A stretch of 64,000 bases of DNA from Chaetoceros tenuissimus (GCA_021927905.1 BLLK01000022.1:2666001-2730000); one strand, 5' to 3'. Shown: positions 24,981-36,264, counted from the first letter of the stretch. A program made the numbers and translations. The notes: a model not told the origin generated them from the letters alone.

Positions 24981-26382
24981 AAGATCTTTGACTGCATCTA
25001 CATTTTTACATACTTAACTTGCTATTCGCAAGGATATCACTCATAATCATTTTTAACTTCAATAACTCATAAAAAAAAATATTTGGATCATTATTTCTTG
25101 CCCCTTAAGTAAAATGTAGACGAGTAACATGAAGCAATATCTCAAATTCAATGTGAGATGAGTGAACAAGACAGTACCAGGAAAGGTACGAAGCGAACCC
25201 TTTCCAAGATGGAATTCTAAATTGTACTCTATCGTAATAGTTTGAGCTCCTCTTCCATTCTACGACTACACTCCAGCATCAGGTTTAAGAAGTTCACCGA
25301 ATAAGAAGTTGGAGGCTCAGATTTCAGAAAACCTAAGAAGGTGACGAGGGCTTAGTACAGTCATAGGTTAAGGAGTTCAAATTCCAGGAATTTATATTTC
25401 AATTTCCTCCTTACTAATCGTTGGAAAAGTACTCCATTTGCAATATAAGCCCACAATTATACGTATAAACCTTATTGAACATAAATATGATCCCAACTAT
25501 GAAACAAAATAAGAAACCAAAAGCATAACAAGCCAAAAATTACAAAAGCAATCCGAACTTAAATCAAAGAAGAAGAAGAATCCTGAGGGACTAAGTACTA
25601 CCTAGGCCAAGTTTAAGATGTTACGGCAAGGGTTCAGATCTCCACAGACTTTAGATGTACACGAGCCCTGCTGGAAAAAAGTGTACTTCTTATTTGTGGT
25701 GCTGGAGTGTATTTCAATTACATGGCCCAGGGCATAAGAATTTCATTTATAATAATATATTTATTTTACAATCATTACACAAACAAATCGCTACACACAT
25801 AATACAAATCAAGAGGAACACTTATTTCAAGATTGAAAGTGGATGGAGTCATTTCAATCCTAGGTTTTCCTTGTTTGAAGGCATTTAAGATAGTTTTATT
25901 GTTAGTATTTCGTTGTTCACACATGGTGCGTTCACCAGTTTCATGACAAAATTATTTTGTTGGTTGCAAACTCCAGCTTCTGTCAAAAGTTCTGGGACCA
26001 ACTGGGAAGTAAGATAAGATTCGATGAGAAGGGAAGCTTACAGCCATCCAATGAAAAGGAAGTACACATAATAGAAGAATGACGCACTTGATTCCCACGT
26101 AAGCCGTCGTCGCGTCGTCCATCTGAGCGATTATGTGGCTAGAGGCTAGAGACATAAATTTGTGAACCTCCTACCTCGCTGGGGGGAAGAAAAGCCAGAA
26201 TAATTAATTTTGGGGATGAAATAGATCCGTTGAGAGAGAGATATGCCCCACAAGATAGGGGAGATAACTACTATTATGTATGGTATTCATTACTCTTCAA
26301 ACTTCAGTGATCTAGCCGTTTTTCATTTCTATTACCTTTGAATATATTTCTGGACTGCGCTTCTATTGACATCCTCTACAAT
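24981..26382. other. Intergenic region with possible SINE-like remnants
   Basis: About 1.4 kb without a convincing gene. Two stretches, near 25340-25395 and 25582-25650, share a G-rich cttagtac/ctaagtac block followed by a GTTCAAATTCC- or GGTTCAGATCTCC-like block, faintly like the A and B boxes of tRNA-derived SINEs. A short minus-strand frame at 25952-26155 is not protein-like. Confidence 0.3.
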
Positions 26383-28137
26383 ATGCAAAGAAGACGATTT
26401 CCTCGGCTTTCGGGAAAGATACAATCTCCAAGCATATCTAGTAATAACACAACGGAGAAATCTACAATAAAAACTGTGAACAGATCCTACTATACCAAAT
26501 ACAATACTATCATATTGATCTTTGTCTCATGCATCATTTTAGCAATTCTTTTTTACGAGCATGAGGTGATATCTAAACCAAAATCGGTTGTATCTCCACC
26601 TAAAAGTATTGAAAAGAAAGAAAATAAAACTAGTCCAAGTGGCTTCAAGAAGACAACAGCATCTGCAATAGACTCTTATGGAAATGAAGAAAACGTGTTT
26701 AAACAAGTTATGAAAAGATCTGAGCATTTTCAATCACATTGTAAGGCACTGCCAGAACATCACCTTGGTGAAGCAAAACCCAAAGATTTTGACACTGGGG
26801 TAGATCCACTTCCAGAACATGGTGTTCATGAAGCGATGCAGAACTGGTTAGACGGCGACGCTAAAAATCGTGGGGAGGTGAACTATCCGATATGCTCCTT
26901 ACCACCTGTAAAAGAGTGCGATGTGGATCAATTTACACTCATACTCATGAGTCATACTGTTGAAGAAGATGATAGATTGAAAAAATTACGAAGTGGAATA
27001 AGTAATTTATCTGTATGGAGTAACACTGGTGAAATTATTTTGGTTTGGAACAATGATCGTTCTGTACTCGAAGATTGTCAGAAAGAGCACTGTCAAAGAA
27101 TTGTGCAATGGGACAAAGATCCTAGTCATAAATTGAGAATTTTCTATGCCCTTGAAAATGGCATGACGAATAATTTGCTCAATCGTTACCATCCTTCGCT
27201 TGAACCGAAACATGAAGCTATTGTTTACTTTGACGATGATGGACCGTTCCATAGTGAACTTGCAATGGAAGTTGGATTCGAATTATGGAAATACAATTCA
27301 GATGTTCAAATTGCTAGCATGGCTAGAAATATCAGATATCCTTCAACACGAATGGATGATTTGCAAAACAAAGCTAGTGACGTAGCAAGTGAACTCTACC
27401 ATAAAGATGATTGGAGGACCCATACTCACCCATATGATACAAAGACAATCGAAAACAATTTGAAATTCGAAGGAAGAGGTAAAATTGAGGATACTGGATA
27501 TCCTCAGTTTACTCCAATCTGTCATGAAGAGACTGGTGATGTTGTAGAGTATAACTATTACGTCTGGCCAAATTTCAAAGCTCACATGAATATTCCATCA
27601 GGATCTATTTTACATAGAAATTATCTTTGTTTCATGTGGCATCCTGCATTTGAAGAACTAAGGGAATATATTTTGAGGCACCCAACCCATCCGGATGACA
27701 TGACAATGTCTACTCTTGTGAGTCACCTCAGTGGAAAACCTTTAAGGACATTCCCTCGAAAAATCAAGGATGAAGGGAAAATTTGGAAGAAAAAGGAACC
27801 TGGCCATAGACGGCTTGGTGAAGTCGTCTCTAGTTCTAGTGAAGAAGAAATTTCAGACTCTTCTCCATCTACTTCTAGCGAAGAACCAAGACGTAGATTG
27901 CTGTGGCAGCATAAAGATTGGGGAAATATGAGGGAAGAAGCTATCAACTCGATTGTTGGATACTTTGGATCTGTTAATCCTGGTTCAGTCGGCTGGTGTG
28001 TTGGTACTGAATATCAACAAGAAGCAACTGGGAAGGGAAATATGAGATTTGAGTGCAAAAAGGAAAAATTTCCAGACATTTCAGAAATACCATGGATGAA
28101 TGCTGGCGGCCTTGGATATGATGAGTGTCCTCGGTGA
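26383..28137 (+). CDS. GT64 (exostosin-like) glycosyltransferase, type II membrane protein
   Basis: Single exon, 584 residues from the ATG at 26383 (the longer frame opens with TTG). Basic N-terminus, one signal-anchor helix at about 37-58, then a Lys/Ser-rich stem and a luminal catalytic domain at about 185-480. The core follows family 64 (EXT/EXTL2 C-terminal domain): FTLILMSHT, GEIILVWNN, then EAIVYFDDDGPF, where the DDD triad near residue 284 binds Mn and the UDP-sugar. The family transfers HexNAc or related sugars in the Golgi or ER. The C-terminus carries an acidic Ser-rich insert before a conserved-looking WGNMREEAINSIVGYFG segment. Sugar donor and acceptor cannot be told. Confidence 0.8.
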   Translation: MQRRRFPRLSGKIQSPSISSNNTTEKSTIKTVNRSYYTKYNTIILIFVSCIILAILFYEHEVISKPKSVVSPPKSIEKKENKTSPSGFKKTTASAIDSYGNEENVFKQVMKRSEHFQSHCKALPEHHLGEAKPKDFDTGVDPLPEHGVHEAMQNWLDGDAKNRGEVNYPICSLPPVKECDVDQFTLILMSHTVEEDDRLKKLRSGISNLSVWSNTGEIILVWNNDRSVLEDCQKEHCQRIVQWDKDPSHKLRIFYALENGMTNNLLNRYHPSLEPKHEAIVYFDDDGPFHSELAMEVGFELWKYNSDVQIASMARNIRYPSTRMDDLQNKASDVASELYHKDDWRTHTHPYDTKTIENNLKFEGRGKIEDTGYPQFTPICHEETGDVVEYNYYVWPNFKAHMNIPSGSILHRNYLCFMWHPAFEELREYILRHPTHPDDMTMSTLVSHLSGKPLRTFPRKIKDEGKIWKKKEPGHRRLGEVVSSSSEEEISDSSPSTSSEEPRRRLLWQHKDWGNMREEAINSIVGYFGSVNPGSVGWCVGTEYQQEATGKGNMRFECKKEKFPDISEIPWMNAGGLGYDECPR

Positions 28138-28279
28138 ATGAAAAGGATCTATAGTGAAAGTGTGGCGAGCATTGACATAACTTAAAATGCTTGCGGAGGA
28201 CACAGACTTGTGCTAATTTGTATAATTCCTATTACTTCATTAAAAGAAATGAAAATTCACAATATTCATATCCTAGTCT

Positions 28280-29728
28280 CTACTGTGATAAATTGTTGCT
28301 ACGATTCAATTGTTGCTGTTCTAAGGCAGATCTCACTCTAATCTCAACAGCAACGATTTCTCTCACATCATCAAAAAATGGATGCCTCATTGCCTCCCTC
28401 GCGGTCAAGCGTTCTTCATGATCATATATAAGCAATTTATCCAAGAGATCAATTGCTTCTGCCGAAGGACTTGGAACATTTTTACTTGCATCTCCTTTTA
28501 GTCCGGGTTGCAAAGATTTCTTCTCATTAGACTGCAAAAGTGAAGTCCAGCTTTTTCGTTCGCCGCTTGGATTATATCGTACGGAATATTTTCGAATCAC
28601 TTTATTCAAATCATTTGTGAGTCTCAATCCATATTTCTCGACATATTTAAAGAGGTCATTTCGACCTAAAATTGCTACAATCTTCCCCAGTTGATCTGTG
28701 TTATCTTTGCCCCTAAATAATGGTTCTCTACGGAGAATTAACCCACCCAGAATCATTCCAACGCCCCACATATCAATTGCAAAATCATAGTTTTCATTCC
28801 CAAGCAATAGTTCTGGTGCCTTATAGTGCCTTGATGCTACTCTTACATTATATGTTTGATTTGGCAAATAAAAATCTGCAAGACCTAGATCAATGAGCAT
28901 CAAAGGTGGAGGAGCCAGCCCGTTAATCTTTTGCTTGCTTCTGCTTCCAGGTGGCCATTGACGATTAATAAGAATATTTCTCGGCTTCACATCTCTATGC
29001 ATGATTCCCCTTTGATGTAGGGCGTCTAATGCTACCAGGAGATGGCAGAGAAAGTACTTGATTTCAAATTCTGTCAAATAAAATGGTTCTTGTTGCATAT
29101 TGATATTTTCTTTTTGCTCAGAAGATAGAGATGTAGGATCTCTTGCGAGACCATGACACAGCCATCTTGCATTTTGACCTGCATGTTCCAAAACTAAAGA
29201 AGGCATTTTACCATCATATTGATGTAAAGATCCCAAGCTTTGACGACTTTGTGCATTGTCTAAAGATTTGTTATACTCATCATCTATGATTTGCGGTACT
29301 ACAACTGCTTTCAGTCTCGCCAAATTTGGTAATGTTGATGCGTGGGATAATACTAACAGCTCTCTTTTTATCTTTCGCTCGGATACCGGCTTTAAGCATT
29401 TGATGACACAGAGTTGCGAAGGATCGTAATCCTTTTGCAAAAAATGGTTTGGATCTGCCACATTATTTATTGATGGACAAGATTCCACTGCTTCAAACAC
29501 ATCACTGAACTTTCCTGCTCCTAATCTTCGAAGCAGAGCGAAATCATCATGACTTCTTATCGGTACGAGATTATTTGGAGGGAAGTCGAGGCCATCATAA
29601 TCATAATAAGAGGGCGACTCTCTCAGACATCCTTTAGGATATGCTCTAGATGCATTCAGAGCGCAAGGTCGACTCAATAGGAGCACCACAGTTATGACAG
29701 CTGTCGAAGTCCACTTTTGGTTGCGCAT
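28280..29728 (-). CDS. CK2-alpha-like protein kinase with N-terminal signal peptide
   Basis: Single exon, 482 residues. The kinase domain (about 61-455) is closest to casein kinase 2 alpha: GAGKFSDVFEA glycine loop, CVIKCLKP with the catalytic Lys, RKIKRE in the basic helix C region, GIMHRDVKPRNILI catalytic loop, YNVRVASRHYKAPELL, and DLLDKLLIYDHEERLTAREAMRHP. CK2 usually has DWG and GPE; here DLG and APE, so it is a divergent paralogue. The protein starts with a clear hydrophobic signal sequence (TAVITVVLLLSRPCALNA), pointing to the secretory pathway or, less likely, the plastid, since no Phe follows the cleavage site. It is convergent with the GT64 gene. Confidence 0.85.
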   Translation of the reverse strand: MRNQKWTSTAVITVVLLLSRPCALNASRAYPKGCLRESPSYYDYDGLDFPPNNLVPIRSHDDFALLRRLGAGKFSDVFEAVESCPSINNVADPNHFLQKDYDPSQLCVIKCLKPVSERKIKRELLVLSHASTLPNLARLKAVVVPQIIDDEYNKSLDNAQSRQSLGSLHQYDGKMPSLVLEHAGQNARWLCHGLARDPTSLSSEQKENINMQQEPFYLTEFEIKYFLCHLLVALDALHQRGIMHRDVKPRNILINRQWPPGSRSKQKINGLAPPPLMLIDLGLADFYLPNQTYNVRVASRHYKAPELLLGNENYDFAIDMWGVGMILGGLILRREPLFRGKDNTDQLGKIVAILGRNDLFKYVEKYGLRLTNDLNKVIRKYSVRYNPSGERKSWTSLLQSNEKKSLQPGLKGDASKNVPSPSAEAIDLLDKLLIYDHEERLTAREAMRHPFFDDVREIVAVEIRVRSALEQQQLNRSNNLSQ

Positions 29729-30135
29729 TTTGTTTGTTGGTATATTTATGATAGATACAGAAACATGTAAGTCAACATCTCAAGATAGAGCCCTCTATTT
29801 TTGATTATTGATATGTGATTGAGACTGTGGGAACATCATAATGAGCTTGTAGCGTGTACGGTAAGTAGGCCCCTACCTCTATCCTCTATCCTGCATAAAA
29901 ACTTGAGGAGACCACGGTACATACTACTACCGTACTTATCACCTCGAAGCTCGAACATTACTGTAACACTGAAACTGACCTAAAATCTGAAGTGAATACT
30001 ATTTTTGATTCTTCATAAGTTGATTTTTACGAAGCGCTTTCACGAAGAAAGAAACGAGTCCAGTCCTCTCTATCTCATCAAGCTCTACCTACATTGTGAA
30101 CTGATGCCATAGTTGCTATCATAACGAATGTTGCT
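29729..30135. promoter_or_regulatory. Divergent intergenic region
   Basis: These 407 bases lie between the start codons of the CK2-like kinase and a polytopic membrane protein and should hold both promoters. A purine/pyrimidine-rich section with repeated CTATCCTC at about 29880-29890 is visible; no clear TATA box. Confidence 0.4.
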
Positions 30136-31284
30136 ATGGAACACTTGTCTCATAATGTTACTGGTACATCGGAAGTAGAATTGAAAGTGACAAGTGATAC
30201 TTTGGGAAAAGGAACACCTTGGTATTTGACTTATCCAACTACTTCATGTCTTCTTCTTCTAATACATGCGATATACTTTACGCAAATATTTCTAAATGTG
30301 AAATGTGCGGCTACAAGCTATTATGAGACCATCGTCGAGAAGAAATTTTATAGAATATTACCAGCTATATTATCTCATCCTCCGATAAGAAAAGACAATA
30401 ATGATCGTGACAACGACTCCTCAATGAATACTTTCGATATAGAGCTTGGGAATCGCTTCGATCAATCGTCATCATCAATGGGTGATGGAAATTATATACA
30501 AAACTGGCGAATACTGAAAAAGATCAAGCTGATATTGAACCAGTTCACTTCTGGAAAGTTTTCCGGTCTACCACTCCTTCTTTTTATCACCCATATAATA
30601 TGTTACTGTCGAAGTCTTGAAGAAATATATAGTGTGCACTCGAAAACATCAAGTAGTGAGAAATATCCACATTACTCATACAGTAGAGTCCTACTTGTTT
30701 TGGTGACTGTGCCTGTAGCCTTGCAGATGTCAATTTGCAAGTTTTTCACTACATTTTCTCAATATCCGAGAATCAGATTAATAGGTATAGCACTATCAAT
30801 CACGAAGCGATACTGTAGCCTGACTGCATTATCAACGGCACTGTTAGTAGTCTTCACAAATAAGAACCCACATGCGTCTTTATCTTTTTTCCCAGCTTTT
30901 GGAAACATAGCTTTTTATGTTATACCCTCATCAGCTATCGGGTTTATTGCGAATTTCTTGATGCTGGCTTTTCTTTCTGTACGGATATGTGGAATTAGCG
31001 ATGTCATATTCGGTGCTGTTAGCGGTATCTTGTGGATTGATAACATCACAACATTCCTTGCGGTCGACTACTGGAATAATTGGCTTCTTGCAGGAGTTTT
31101 GATCGCATCAGCGTTAAGCTACAAACACCAATATCAGTTGTATTACAGTAATAGTAGAGCTGGATTCGATTGGTTGCCATGTATAAATTTCAACACAAAC
31201 ATTTCGCAAGTGACTCATCTGGAAGTTGAACAAATATTTTCGAGAAGAAATGAGAATGATATTTTTCGATTTGGTGAAGAATAA
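30136..31284 (+). CDS. Polytopic membrane protein, possibly rhomboid-like
   Basis: Single exon, 382 residues. About six hydrophobic segments: 34-52, 148-162, 180-195, 216-235, 255-285 and 318-335. The opening, with a helix, a short loop and then KKFYRILPAILSHPP, recalls rhomboid-family proteins, where a helix-loop is followed by a conserved R...SHP segment. The rhomboid catalytic GxSG is not intact (the nearest string is GAVSG), so if it belongs there it would be a non-protease member. I do not otherwise recognise it. Its 3' end is 86 bp from the convergent type I membrane protein gene. Confidence 0.55.
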   Translation: MEHLSHNVTGTSEVELKVTSDTLGKGTPWYLTYPTTSCLLLLIHAIYFTQIFLNVKCAATSYYETIVEKKFYRILPAILSHPPIRKDNNDRDNDSSMNTFDIELGNRFDQSSSSMGDGNYIQNWRILKKIKLILNQFTSGKFSGLPLLLFITHIICYCRSLEEIYSVHSKTSSSEKYPHYSYSRVLLVLVTVPVALQMSICKFFTTFSQYPRIRLIGIALSITKRYCSLTALSTALLVVFTNKNPHASLSFFPAFGNIAFYVIPSSAIGFIANFLMLAFLSVRICGISDVIFGAVSGILWIDNITTFLAVDYWNNWLLAGVLIASALSYKHQYQLYYSNSRAGFDWLPCINFNTNISQVTHLEVEQIFSRRNENDIFRFGEE

Positions 31285-31370
31285 GGATGATCTCGTTAGG
31301 TGTACTAATATAAATGCTATGGTTACTTGTTCTATTTTACAACTACCAATTTGAAGATTTATTATTAGGC

Positions 31371-34227
31371 TTACTTCCTCGAATCTGAAGAATAGTCATC
31401 AGAGCATGACTCGTCATCGTAAGAACCATGATCAGATCTATTTCCCATCCCCTGCAGACCATCATTCACACTATTGTCATAGTTCGTTTTATGAAGTGAA
31501 GGAGTAGATTGGTTTATCCGCCTTCCACTGTCAGCATTTTCTGGATTGTATGATGGCATTCTATCCATCCTGTCGTCATCGAAAATGTTAGAACTTTCTT
31601 CGCCCTGATCAATCTTATTTCTATTAAACGCGGATCTGGGTGGGCCCCTCTTACTTTTCTCTTTATCAACTTGCTTACGACTATCCTTGTGCTTGAGCAT
31701 GTCTACAAATAATACATCTTCTTCATCTTCGGATTCGACGTCATAGTCGTATTTGTTCATATACTTTTTCTCCTCCTTACGCTTCTTGCGGTAGATGAAA
31801 GCTCCGAAGACTATGCCAAAAGTAAAGATAGAGGCAGCAATTACAATGACAATATTGGCAATCAGCCCAAGCCCTTGCTCATTCACATTGTAATCACCAT
31901 ATGCCAAGCCACCATCAGACGGTGGCTTTGTTGGTTCGTAAGTTGACATGGCGATTGCATTGATCTCCTCTACAGTACTGAAGTACTCAATACCTTGGTC
32001 TTTTGTACTTTGGATAAGTTCGTTCTTGAATGTGCTGTCGTCGGAATTCACAGATTCTTCAACTAAATCATTGAAGTCGAGACCAGGAGATGGTGGACGA
32101 TGTTTACCAGTAATCAGAGTTGTAATATCAATGGAACCCTCGTCGAGACGTCGAGACTCAATACTTAGCGAATCTTGCATTTTTTGTTGAGTAACCTCTA
32201 CTGAAAGAATCTTCGCATCTTCAGACTGGGCATTCTCTTTAAGGTATTTCTTTGTTATTTTTTCGAAAAGAGCCAATTCATCCTTACCCATGAGATTGTC
32301 AGGAACCCCGCTTAAACTTATTTTGAGCAGTGTCTCCAATGGCTCATCTCCAGCATAAAAACATTCAAGTTCACCCAAGTTTAAACTCTTAATCAAGCGA
32401 TCAGCATATTGTAAAACTGCATACTGTATGTAGTCTTCATCGGCCCCATCTTCATGACTAAACACAATCTTTGAGGTGATTCTAGCACAACGGAAGCCAT
32501 CTTTTGAGGTTTGACATGGGCCTATAATTGTTCAATTAAAAATGAGAAACAGAGGATATGCATTCTGTGAAACTTGATATCGAAACACGTCTCTTACCTA
32601 ATGTGCCATTATCCTCGATGGATTTGACTTCGTCAAAGGCGAGATTATACATATTTTTTAGTCTCTTGAAGATAGGTTCTTTGATGAACAGATCAGGCCA
32701 GACATTTTTTATCCTAAATTCAATCTAAAGCAAAACATAGAATGTAAGAGGAATACTTCAAGTGAAAGATATGCAATGGCTGATTTCTAACTTACCTCGG
32801 AAAAAATGTCCATAACACTCCATGTTTTGGGATAATTCACAGTGAACTGGTAATCGATTTCACTATCCAAATCACAATCATCATCAGAGATGTACAGGAT
32901 CCTCCCGTAGAAACCTCGACCACTGTAAAATGTTGATTTCTGTGGATATGACCCTATGGTGTGAAGAAGCGTGTCGTGGTTAGAAAAATATGAGGTGCAT
33001 ATAGACATGTGAGGTATGAAATAACTTACCTACACCAACCCCAACTTTGATTGCTAAATCACCATTTATTATGTAGTTTGCCCCTGTACTTGCTGATGTG
33101 GTATGATACTTGAGATGTTTTGTAGTTAATGATATGTAAAATCCCTTCGAATCCTTTGGTCCCAGTTGAACACTCTTGAAATCTTCTCCATTATCAGGCG
33201 TAATAGTAATCATACCATTTTTATCTGGTTCTGCATAACCACTTGCTATTGCATCATTCCACGGGGTCATACTTCCTTTTCCTAACAAGTATGTGCTAGG
33301 AATGGTATAGATTTTGTATTCTACTGCTGAAGATGTGCTTGCAAACAGTTGGAAACCATTTATTGTCAGTCCGCCACTAGACTTCATTGAAGATACGTCA
33401 AACATTACTCCAAAGTTAATATTTTCATTTTCAGCGGATTCAGTTTGTATATATCTTGAGCAACCTTGATTAAGAACATGCATTGAATTTGTATCTGTTT
33501 TATACCCAAGCCTACCGTTCCACATACGACTTGGTTGAAAACCTTGAAAGAATGCGTCTAATCCAGAACCTTCCAGTATTTGTACATGACTAATAGAAAA
33601 AGGTCTAGTGAGAATGGAATCGGAATCATGACTACACAATATATGCATCGTGCAGACTATACCAAACATAATACAAAAAAGGCGCAAATCATCTCACCTA
33701 TCTTCCACATATACTTGGTCAAAGTTGTTAGTTGTACTGTAGAGCAACTTACGGCTGCTCCGTATGTAGAACGACCTCTCAGACCCTTTTTCTATCCGTA
33801 GGTTGTTGTTACCTTCTATGAACATATCTTCATCCAAAACAGTTTCTTTGCCAGGACCTTTGCATTGCATGTTTTGGTTCAGTATCAAATCCCATGCCCC
33901 TCGATTCTCTTCAAAATATTGATGAGACCCAGATTTAGAATAGACTTCGACATCACATGCACCGATGGAACTGGTATGAAAAGATAACGATACAATTTCG
34001 ACTGCTTGAATTGGAGATGCCCTCACGTCAAACATAGTCCCATCGTTGGCAACATCTCCGTCGAATGTTGTCTCTAGATAGTGCATGAGTGTTTTCAGAT
34101 CGTGTAACTCTCTATTCGGTTTGTATGATACCGCCCTTCTCGTTCCTTTATGTTTGATTAACGCCGGTAGATGTTTAGTTTGTGAATTGTATCGGCCATA
34201 GTAAAGAGAAGAATCGTGATACAACAT
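31371..34227 (-). CDS. Uncharacterised single-pass membrane protein with large extracellular region
   Basis: Five exons by my splice reading: 33698-34227, 33030-33604, 32796-32953, 32598-32724 and 31371-32521; introns 71-93 nt, phases agree; 846 residues as read. The first part holds two similar beta-rich segments, each with a MFDV phrase (DGTMFDVRAS and GVMFDVSS) followed by a YKIYT or CDVEVYSKSG strand, suggesting a duplicated galactose-binding-like fold. Near the C-terminus a single helix (GLIANIVIVIAASIFTFGIV) is followed by a basic stop-transfer RKKRK and a cytoplasmic Asp/Ser-rich tail. No signal peptide is seen, so a short upstream exon may be missing. Function unknown; a cell-surface protein is the likely guess. 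Confidence 0.65.
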
Positions 34228-34728
34228 TATCAATTCGTGTCATCAGGCTGCATGAAAGTCACCCATACGATTCAATTAGCCTTTGATACGTTTGATTTCT
34301 TCTTTCTTCAATAAGTAGGTGTTGTAAGGTACATAGTGCTTTTCCTACCTTCCCTTTTGTCATTGCGACTATGTACAAAAGTGACAAATGGAAGGAGGTG
34401 AATTGTGGCGGTGAAATTGAGATAGGGATTGAAATGGCATTCTTATGACTCGACTCATGACTCGAGGACATTTTTATAAAACTAGCCATATGATTATCGA
34501 TAGCCAAATACATACATCAGTAGGATTTGGTAGGACGAGGATGGGCTCGCTGTAGAAAGATGAGATGATGATGAATGATGATGTGTGAATAATAGTGATC
34601 AACTGTTGCTGTATGATAACAACCTGACTTGATAACTAGATTCACAACCCATCACTCGGTTTGCTATAATTATTAAAAGAATACTGTCAAAGAATTGAAA
34701 CAAATATATCCTGTTTGATTTGAAAGCC
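34228..34728. promoter_or_regulatory. Divergent intergenic region
   Basis: These 501 bases lie between the surface-protein gene and the oxygenase gene. An 84-codon minus-strand frame at 34259-34513 may include part of a missing first exon of the surface protein, but I find no clear splice pair. No RNA or repeat seen. Confidence 0.35.
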
Positions 34729-35526
34729 ATGTCAACAAGCACTCGACGTGATTTTATCGGGCCAATTTTACTGGCAATTTTTGCATATCTTGCATCTATG
34801 CTCACCAGAGCTTTTCAAAGATCTATCGAACAAGCAGCGATTGCAAAAGCTGCAGAAAGAAAAGAATCTCTTAAGTACAACATCACAGATGGCCTGATTA
34901 AAAATGACAATGAGATCCGAGATAAACTTCAAGATGAATCAATATGGCAAGAATGTGCATCTAAAGATCCTGTGTGGTGGAATGGCAAGGCTCCCAAGAA
35001 TATTTGGGAAGAAATTGTATCCATTATTTGGGAGAAACATGATGATATTATAGATTCGGCTGCCGGTTTTGAGTACTGGTGCGACATTGTTGGCGATAAA
35101 GAATCAATTGGATGGCACATCGATAAAGATATATATGAATTTGAGAAGAATGATGTTCTTGTAACGCCTCTTAGAAGTGCTGTATACTATGGGTATAATC
35201 ACTTTTTTGACTCACCTGGAGGTAAGTTCATCAATATCAGACTAGCTAGTCCATATTCTTCTTTCATCATCTAATCAATGTTGATAGGATATCTATACTT
35301 GGTTGATGGTGATTATACACAAAACCCTCATGATTATGATGTTTTGAGGAGAGATGAAATAGTTGCAATAACTGCAGAGCACAATAGGGCTGTCTATTTC
35401 AATTCAAGTAAATGGCATAAAGTTAGTCCAATGAGAGGATCAGGGAAGAGATTTTCGTTCTCTGTTAATGCATACACAACAAAGCCAAAGATTCTAAAAA
35501 GACATGGACACATAGAAAAGTCGTAA
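34729..35526 (+). CDS. 2-oxoglutarate/Fe(II)-dependent oxygenase, prolyl hydroxylase-like
   Basis: Two exons, 34729-35221 and 35288-35526, with a 66-nt intron; 243 residues. N-terminal membrane anchor at about 8-26 (RDFIGPILLAIFAYLASML), then a catalytic domain. Iron ligands of the 2OG oxygenase fold are visible: H and D in GWHIDKD near 129-131 and the distal H in KWHKVSP near 206, with the oxoglutarate-binding Arg in GKRFSFSVN. The family hydroxylates proteins (prolyl 4-hydroxylases) or small molecules; the substrate is unknown. The ATG at 34729 is the first in frame. It is convergent with the VOC gene only 24 bp away. Confidence 0.78.
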
Positions 35527-35550
35527 AGGAGAAGGAGAAGAGATATACAA

Positions 35551-36264
35551 TTATTGCTTATCATTGCCAACAAAACCTTCACCATCCCATGGTTCCCAAC
35601 CAGATGATATTTCTTGATCAAGATCTTTGATATATCTAACCAACTCAATGATGGATCCATCTGCGTCGTAGATGAAACAAAGTTCAAAAACTTGATTACC
35701 AAGCACTTGTTGCCTGGGCGGTAAAGCAATGCGGAGAGTCTTCCCGAAGTTTTCTTTGGATTTTTGATTGATAGCCTCCAAATATTGATCCAGACCATAG
35801 TATTCATTCTTTTGTAAAGAGTGAATGTATGGTGTAACATCTAAGGCATGATGATTCAATCCAAGCAAGTCTTCATATTTCATTAAATCTAACGCTCGCT
35901 TAATTGTACCTTTTTCTTCATTTAGAATATACCCTGGAACTTCAATTATTTCTAGTCTAGATGCCACGCTACTTTGACCTTTCTTTTCTGGGTCACATTC
36001 GTTTGTGAGAAAGCATGCTCGAGCTGGTCCTGCTCTGAACTTTGTTTCAACATCGTATCCAAATAAAGAATAGAATTTAATTGCGTTTTCAATGTTTCTA
36101 GTTCTAATAGCGACATGGTGGTGATGGAGCGGTGCTGATTCTGGTGCTGCATGTAGGCACCATTTGTTTGCTGTACTGGATCCAGTTTTTGACAGTGGAT
36201 TTTGGAATGCATGGATGAAAGATAAAGATATCAACAAGATCACGATGCAATTGAAAGATAACAT
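35551..36264 (-). CDS. VOC/glyoxalase-like protein, predicted plastid-targeted
   Basis: Single exon, 237 residues. The start is a signal peptide (MLSFNCIVILLISLSFIHA) with a following Phe (HAFQNP), an ASAFAP-like diatom plastid presequence. Residues about 45-215 form a vicinal oxygen chelate fold: HHHHVAIRTRNIENAIKFYSLFGY is a typical first VOC strand-helix unit with the metal-ligand His, and FELCFIYDADGSIIELVRYI holds the closing strand with the Glu ligand; LGLNHHALDV in the middle fits the second module. VOC enzymes include glyoxalase I, dioxygenases and resistance proteins; the reaction here is unknown. It shares a promoter region with the NDH-2 gene. Confidence 0.8.
   Translation of the reverse strand: MLSFNCIVILLISLSFIHAFQNPLSKTGSSTANKWCLHAAPESAPLHHHHVAIRTRNIENAIKFYSLFGYDVETKFRAGPARACFLTNECDPEKKGQSSVASRLEIIEVPGYILNEEKGTIKRALDLMKYEDLLGLNHHALDVTPYIHSLQKNEYYGLDQYLEAINQKSKENFGKTLRIALPPRQQVLGNQVFELCFIYDADGSIIELVRYIKDLDQEISSGWEPWDGEGFVGNDKQ

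Noticed and set aside
34259-34513. An 84-codon minus-strand frame that might supply a first exon for the surface protein
   Set aside because: No convincing donor/acceptor pair that gives a signal peptide in frame; left as intergenic.
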